Shown here piece by piece: positions 7,439-10,858 of a stretch of DNA of 10,858 nt. The stretch's first letter is position 1. The number at the start of each line of letters is the position of its first letter. The notes beneath the pieces are model-generated. The model searched no databases. It was given only the letters and a program-made list of their open reading frames with translations, and was not told the origin of the DNA. A program made the translations under genes and the position numbers. The stretch comes from Boseongicola sp. SB0662_bin_57. GTDB taxonomy: Bacteria; Pseudomonadota; Alphaproteobacteria; Rhodobacterales; Rhodobacteraceae. The stretch is from contig VXPN01000382.1 of NCBI GenBank assembly GCA_009839535.1, positions 1 to 10,858 of the forward strand, given 5' to 3'.

Positions 7439-7479
7439 AAGGGCGCAAAGGCCCCGACCATCAATTAGCGAACCTAACC

Positions 7480-7486
7480 AGGAGGA
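7480..7486 (+). promoter_or_regulatory. Strong ribosome binding site of the binding-protein gene
   Basis: AGGAGGA lies six bases before the ATG at 7493 and is the best Shine-Dalgarno match in the operon, in keeping with the high level usually needed for a periplasmic binding protein. The 54-base gap before the gene shows no clear terminator or promoter. Confidence 0.7.
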
Positions 7487-7492
7487 CTACAA

Positions 7493-8530
7493 ATGAAAAA
7501 CCTGATCTACGGCGCCGCCACGATTTCGGTTGCGGCATCGCTCGCCTCGGCAGCCTTCGCCGACGGTCACAATTCCTATACCATCGGTGTGTCCAACACC
7601 GTTCAGGGCAACGGGTGGCGCGAGCAGATGATCTGCGCAATGCGTGCCCAGGCCCTGGTGGAGGGCGAAGTGGCCAATCTGATCGTTGCGCATCGGAACA
7701 CCGATTCCGCGGGCCAGCTCGAGGACATCAACAACCTGATCGAAGCGGGCGTGGACGCGATCGTGTTGAATCCGTCGAATCCGGACGCGTTGAACTCGGC
7801 GCTGGAAGCGGCCATGGCGCAGGACATCGTCGTCGTGGCGGTAGATGCCGCGGTGACCGCCGAAGGCGCCTACATCCTGTCGAACAACCAGGAGGAATAC
7901 GCCTATCTCGGCGCCAGGTGGCTGTTCGAGCAGTTGGGTGGTTCCGGCGATGTCGTCTACATGCGCGGGATCGCGGGAGTCTCGGCCGACACGGATCGCG
8001 ACAATGGCTTCAAGCGGGCGCTTGCGGAGTTTCCGGACATCAACGTGGTGCACGAGGTCTTCACCGGATGGCAGCAGGACCAGGGCAAGCAGCAGATGTT
8101 CGACTTCCTGGCCACCGGCATCCCGTTCGACGGGGTCTGGACGAGCGGCATCGACAACGTGATCGTGGATGCGTTCGTTGAATCGGGTGCCGAGCTTGTG
8201 CCGATCGTCGGTGCCGACAATGCCGGATTTGTCCAGTACCTCACGGAGGTGGAAGGCCTCAAGGGCGCCGCGGTCACGAACCCCGGCTCGGTCGGCGGGG
8301 CTGGCATTGCCTTGGCTGTCGACATCCTGAATGGCGAGGCTCCGGACAGCAGGACGGTGCTCGTCGACCCCGTGCTTTGGGAAAACGGCACGGATGCAGG
8401 CAGGGCGACGATCATGGCGGCGCAAAACCCGAACCTCGATCCGGAATGGCCGGTGTCGGTGACCGTTCCGGGCTGGACGGACTACACGATGGAGCAGATC
8501 ATCGCATGCGAAGGCCCGGGTGACGCCTGA
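7493..8530 (+). CDS. Periplasmic sugar-binding protein of an ABC transporter (MocB-like)
   Basis: The 345-residue protein begins with a Sec signal peptide: a short lysine-containing start, a hydrophobic Ala-rich stretch and an AFA|D cleavage site after residue 23. The mature part is a type I periplasmic-binding fold of the ribose/xylose-binding class: YTIGVSNTVQGNGWREQM at the first strand, LIEAGVDAIVLNPSNPDAL near the end of the first lobe, GDVVYMRGIAGVSADTDR at the ligand-facing loop, GVWTSGIDN and ADNAG further on. It should capture a sugar-like solute in the periplasm and deliver it to the membrane partners encoded directly downstream. The ligand is unknown; MocB of the rhizopine system is of the same general type. 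A perfect hairpin follows the stop. Confidence 0.92.
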   Translation: MKNLIYGAATISVAASLASAAFADGHNSYTIGVSNTVQGNGWREQMICAMRAQALVEGEVANLIVAHRNTDSAGQLEDINNLIEAGVDAIVLNPSNPDALNSALEAAMAQDIVVVAVDAAVTAEGAYILSNNQEEYAYLGARWLFEQLGGSGDVVYMRGIAGVSADTDRDNGFKRALAEFPDINVVHEVFTGWQQDQGKQQMFDFLATGIPFDGVWTSGIDNVIVDAFVESGAELVPIVGADNAGFVQYLTEVEGLKGAAVTNPGSVGGAGIALAVDILNGEAPDSRTVLVDPVLWENGTDAGRATIMAAQNPNLDPEWPVSVTVPGWTDYTMEQIIACEGPGDA

Positions 8531-8543
8531 TCCCGGCATCCGT

Positions 8544-8570
8544 GGCCCCCGCCGCATCGCTGCGGGGGCC
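8544..8570 (+). terminator. GC-rich hairpin after the binding-protein gene, probable processing or attenuation element
   Basis: Perfect 9-base arms GGCCCCCGC (8544-8552) and GCGGGGGCC (8562-8570) enclose a 9-base loop in which two further G-C pairs may form. No T-run follows, so a strong intrinsic terminator is unlikely. Between a binding-protein gene and its ATPase gene, such a hairpin typically stabilises the upstream mRNA or lets only part of transcription continue, which would keep binding protein in excess over membrane components. That role is inferred. Confidence 0.6.
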
Positions 8571-8600
8571 GCGTCTGGCTGAACATGTCTTTCGAGCAGG

Positions 8601-10088
8601 ATGAACGACGAAACCGGTCTTCTTGAAGCCTCTGGCGTTGCCAAGAGCTTTGGCGCTGTCAGGGCGTTGACCGATGCGCGGCTGCGCGTGGCGGAGCGTG
8701 AAATCGTGGCGCTCATGGGTGCGAACGGCGCCGGAAAGTCCACGTTCGTGAAGATCATCACGGGCGCGTTGAGACCGGATGCCGGCAAGGTCCTGATCCG
8801 TGGACGCGAGGCGCATGTCGGCAGCCCGGCGGAAGCGCGGCGCTCAGGCCTTGTGCCGGTCTACCAGGAGCCCTCGCTCATTCCCGACCTGGACGTGGCG
8901 GACAATCTGAAACTCGGGGACACGCCTGGCGATCCGTTCATCAGGTGGGTTTCCGAACTGGGGGTCCAGGGCCTTTCGCTGAGCGACATGATCGGCGACC
9001 TGCCCTTGGCGACGCTCCGCATCCTCGACCTGGCCCGGGCGCTCGCCAGCGAGCCCGATGTCCTGCTGCTGGACGAAATGACGGCGGCGCTGCCGACGGA
9101 TCTCGTCGGACGCGTGCTGAAGGTCGTGCGTGCCAGGGCGGATGACGGCATGGGCGTGATCTATGTCTCCCATCGCTTCACGGAGATTTCCGAGCTCTGT
9201 GACCGCGCGACGATACTTCGCGACGGGCGCACGGTGGGAGAGCTTGAAATCGAGCCTGGCGTAGAGGAACGCGCGGTCGAACTGATGCTGGGCCAGAAGA
9301 TCGACCTCGGCCGCAGCAGGGTCGCGGCCGCTAGGCGCACGGATGCGGCGCGTCCGAGACTGCGCGTCGCTGCGCTTGCGTCCGCGCCGAAGGTCTCGGA
9401 CGTGTCCTTCGATCTGTTTCCCGGCGAGGTTCTGGGTGTCGTCGCCCTTGAAGGGCAGGGGCAGGACGAGCTGTTCAACGTCTTGGCAGGCTTCTCGAGA
9501 CCGACCGGGGGTTCCATCGAGATCGACGGCCTGGAGGCAATCTTCAACCATCCGGCGGACGCGATTGCGAAAGGCGTGGCCTTCGTGCCGGGCAATCGGG
9601 CCGAGGCGCTGTTTCCGCAACGCTCGTTGACGGAGAATGTCGCGCTGCCGTTTTCGGCCCGACCCAGGTCGTGGGGCCAGCGCGAGGCGCGGCGCGAACA
9701 GGACCGGGTGAACCATGCCGTCGACAAGCTGCAGATCGACATGCGCGCCCAAGGCGAAGTGCAGCGGCTTTCCGGCGGGAACCAGCAGAAGGTGACGATC
9801 GGCCGGTGGCTTGCCGTCGGTGTCGAAACGCTCCTGCTGTTCGATCCAACCCGCGGCATCGACGTGCGGACCAAGCGTCAGATCTACCCGCTTGTCCGGG
9901 AACTGGCCGAGAACGGGACATCCATTCTTTACTACACGTCTGAGCTCGAGGAAGTGGCGCTTGCCTGCGATCGGGCGGTGGTGATCTTCAACGGTCGCGT
10001 TGTCGATGTCATCGACGCTGCGGAGGCGGATGAGCAAAGCCTGATGCGTGCGGCCTACGGCCTGACTGCGGCGGACATGGCGTCGTGA
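8601..10088 (+). CDS. Sugar ABC transporter ATP-binding protein, two fused nucleotide-binding domains
   Basis: The 495-residue protein has the RbsA/XylG-type architecture of two ABC domains in one chain. Domain 1 has a canonical Walker A GANGAGKST (residues 40-48), Q-loop Q89, Walker B LLLDE (155-159) and switch H191, but its signature is LPLAT (134-138) instead of LSGGQ. Domain 2 has lost Walker A (EGQGQDEL, 284-291) and the catalytic glutamate (LLLFDP, 411-416), yet keeps a good signature LSGGNQ (390-395). Because ABC sites form between the Walker A of one domain and the signature of the other, one complete site should remain. It acts on the cytoplasmic face and drives import by the adjacent permease. 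The ribosome site is poor: AGCAGG abuts the ATG at 8601, and an in-frame TGA at 8580-8582 excludes an earlier start. The stop overlaps the permease start. Confidence 0.93.
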   Translation: MNDETGLLEASGVAKSFGAVRALTDARLRVAEREIVALMGANGAGKSTFVKIITGALRPDAGKVLIRGREAHVGSPAEARRSGLVPVYQEPSLIPDLDVADNLKLGDTPGDPFIRWVSELGVQGLSLSDMIGDLPLATLRILDLARALASEPDVLLLDEMTAALPTDLVGRVLKVVRARADDGMGVIYVSHRFTEISELCDRATILRDGRTVGELEIEPGVEERAVELMLGQKIDLGRSRVAAARRTDAARPRLRVAALASAPKVSDVSFDLFPGEVLGVVALEGQGQDELFNVLAGFSRPTGGSIEIDGLEAIFNHPADAIAKGVAFVPGNRAEALFPQRSLTENVALPFSARPRSWGQREARREQDRVNHAVDKLQIDMRAQGEVQRLSGGNQQKVTIGRWLAVGVETLLLFDPTRGIDVRTKRQIYPLVRELAENGTSILYYTSELEEVALACDRAVVIFNGRVVDVIDAAEADEQSLMRAAYGLTAADMAS

Positions 10089-10858
10089 CGCGCGCAGTCA
10101 GGAAGCACGTCTGGGTTCTGAGCCTCGCGGTTCTGCTGGCGCTGCTTCTCGCGGTCACCAAGATCATCCAGCCTTCCTTCGGCGCGTCAGGACTGGAGAG
10201 CGTCGCGCGGGCCGCGCTGCCCTTCGCCTTCGCGACTGCCGGCATGGCGGTCGTGGTCATAGTCGGCGGCATAGACCTCTCGGTCGCTTCAATGATGGCC
10301 GTTTGCGCCGTCACCGCGGCGGTCCTGATGGAACGCATGGCGGGCGTGCCGGCGCTCTTCATCGTTCTCGCGGCAGGATTGCTGATGGGCGCCATCAACG
10401 GTGCGCTGATTGTCCTGACCCGCGTCCCCGACATTGTGGTGACTCTCGCCATGCTGTTCGTGTGGGAAGGTGCCGCGCTGCTGATCCTCGAAACGCCGGG
10501 TGGGGCGGTCGCAGACTGGCTGGAGGCCGGCATTCGCGGCAGCTTCCCCTTCGACGGCCTGCCGAAGGCACTCCTGGTAACCGTAATTTGCGTCGCGGTG
10601 GTGTGGGTGCCGGTTCGGCGTGCCAAGCTTGGCCTGTCGATATATGCAGTCGGTTCGGATGAACGGGCCGCGTTCCGGTCAGGCGTCTCGGTGGGGTGGA
10701 CGAAGGTTGCCGCCTACGGCATCTGCGGGCTGTTCTGCGCGTTCGGCGGGCTGAGCCTTGCCGCGCTCACGGGCATCGGCGAGCCGGTGCCGGGACCCTA
10801 CCTCCTGGCATCCGTCGCGGCCGTTGTGCTCGGCGGCGTCGTGCTCGGGGGCGGGAAG
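10085..10858 (+). CDS. Sugar ABC transporter permease, RbsC-like (incomplete at window edge)
   Basis: An open frame of 258 codons begins at a GTG overlapping the ATPase stop (GTGA, 10085-10088) and runs off the window without a stop. The product is strongly hydrophobic, with about eight likely membrane segments visible (near residues 9-28, 46-60, 66-82, 88-111, 117-135, 160-176, 208-228 and 240-258). The order fits the RbsC/BPD_transp_2 family: GGIDLSVASMM (61-71), GAINGALIVLTRVPDIVVTLAML (starting at 102) and the late AVVLGGVVLGGG segment. It should form the inner-membrane pore for the solute carried by the binding protein and be powered by the fused ATPase. Family members are usually about 320-340 residues, so some 60-80 residues are missing beyond the edge. 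The overlap with the ATPase gene implies coupled translation. Confidence 0.9.
   Translation, partial: MTRAVRKHVWVLSLAVLLALLLAVTKIIQPSFGASGLESVARAALPFAFATAGMAVVVIVGGIDLSVASMMAVCAVTAAVLMERMAGVPALFIVLAAGLLMGAINGALIVLTRVPDIVVTLAMLFVWEGAALLILETPGGAVADWLEAGIRGSFPFDGLPKALLVTVICVAVVWVPVRRAKLGLSIYAVGSDERAAFRSGVSVGWTKVAAYGICGLFCAFGGLSLAALTGIGEPVPGPYLLASVAAVVLGGVVLGGGK

Overview
The window is GC-rich DNA with strong G/C preference at third codon positions. It carries a sugar-type ABC transporter, a LacI-family regulator and Gfo/Idh/MocA-type enzymes. This suggests an alphaproteobacterium, probably of the Rhodobacterales or rhizobial group. That is a judgement from gene content and codon style, not from a marker gene. 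No rRNA, tRNA, insertion sequence or CRISPR array was seen.

Layout. Positions 1-816 hold no intact gene and look like decayed coding DNA. A minus-strand group follows, read right to left: a fatty-acid-desaturase-superfamily oxygenase resembling MocD (3419-2283), the relic of a sugar ABC transporter ATPase (2286-1863) and an aldose-1-epimerase-like protein (1866-817). A roughly 400-base divergent intergenic region with a strong inverted repeat separates it from a plus-strand group. That group runs: LacI-family repressor (3819-4847), decayed short-chain dehydrogenase (4844-5375), Gfo/Idh/MocA oxidoreductase (5372-6514), TIM-barrel sugar isomerase/epimerase (6524-7438), periplasmic sugar-binding protein (7493-8530), two-domain ABC ATPase (8601-10088) and the start of the ABC permease (10085 to the window edge).

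How the genes fit together. The intact genes describe uptake of a sugar or cyclitol by a binding-protein-dependent ABC transporter, followed by oxidation (Gfo/Idh), isomerisation or dehydration (AP-endonuclease-2-like TIM barrel) and perhaps mutarotation (epimerase), under LacI-type control. The combination of MocA-, MocB-, MocC- and MocD-like proteins recalls rhizopine (O-methyl-scyllo-inosamine) catabolism, where the MocD-type oxygenase is thought to remove the O-methyl group. A methylated cyclitol or sugar is therefore a reasonable but unproven substrate guess.

The most unusual point is selective decay. Two genes inside otherwise compact operons, one ABC ATPase and one SDR, have lost internal sequence and reading frame, yet both keep their ATGA overlaps with their neighbours at both ends. 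The main ABC ATPase also has complementary defects in its two halves that should leave a single canonical ATP site.
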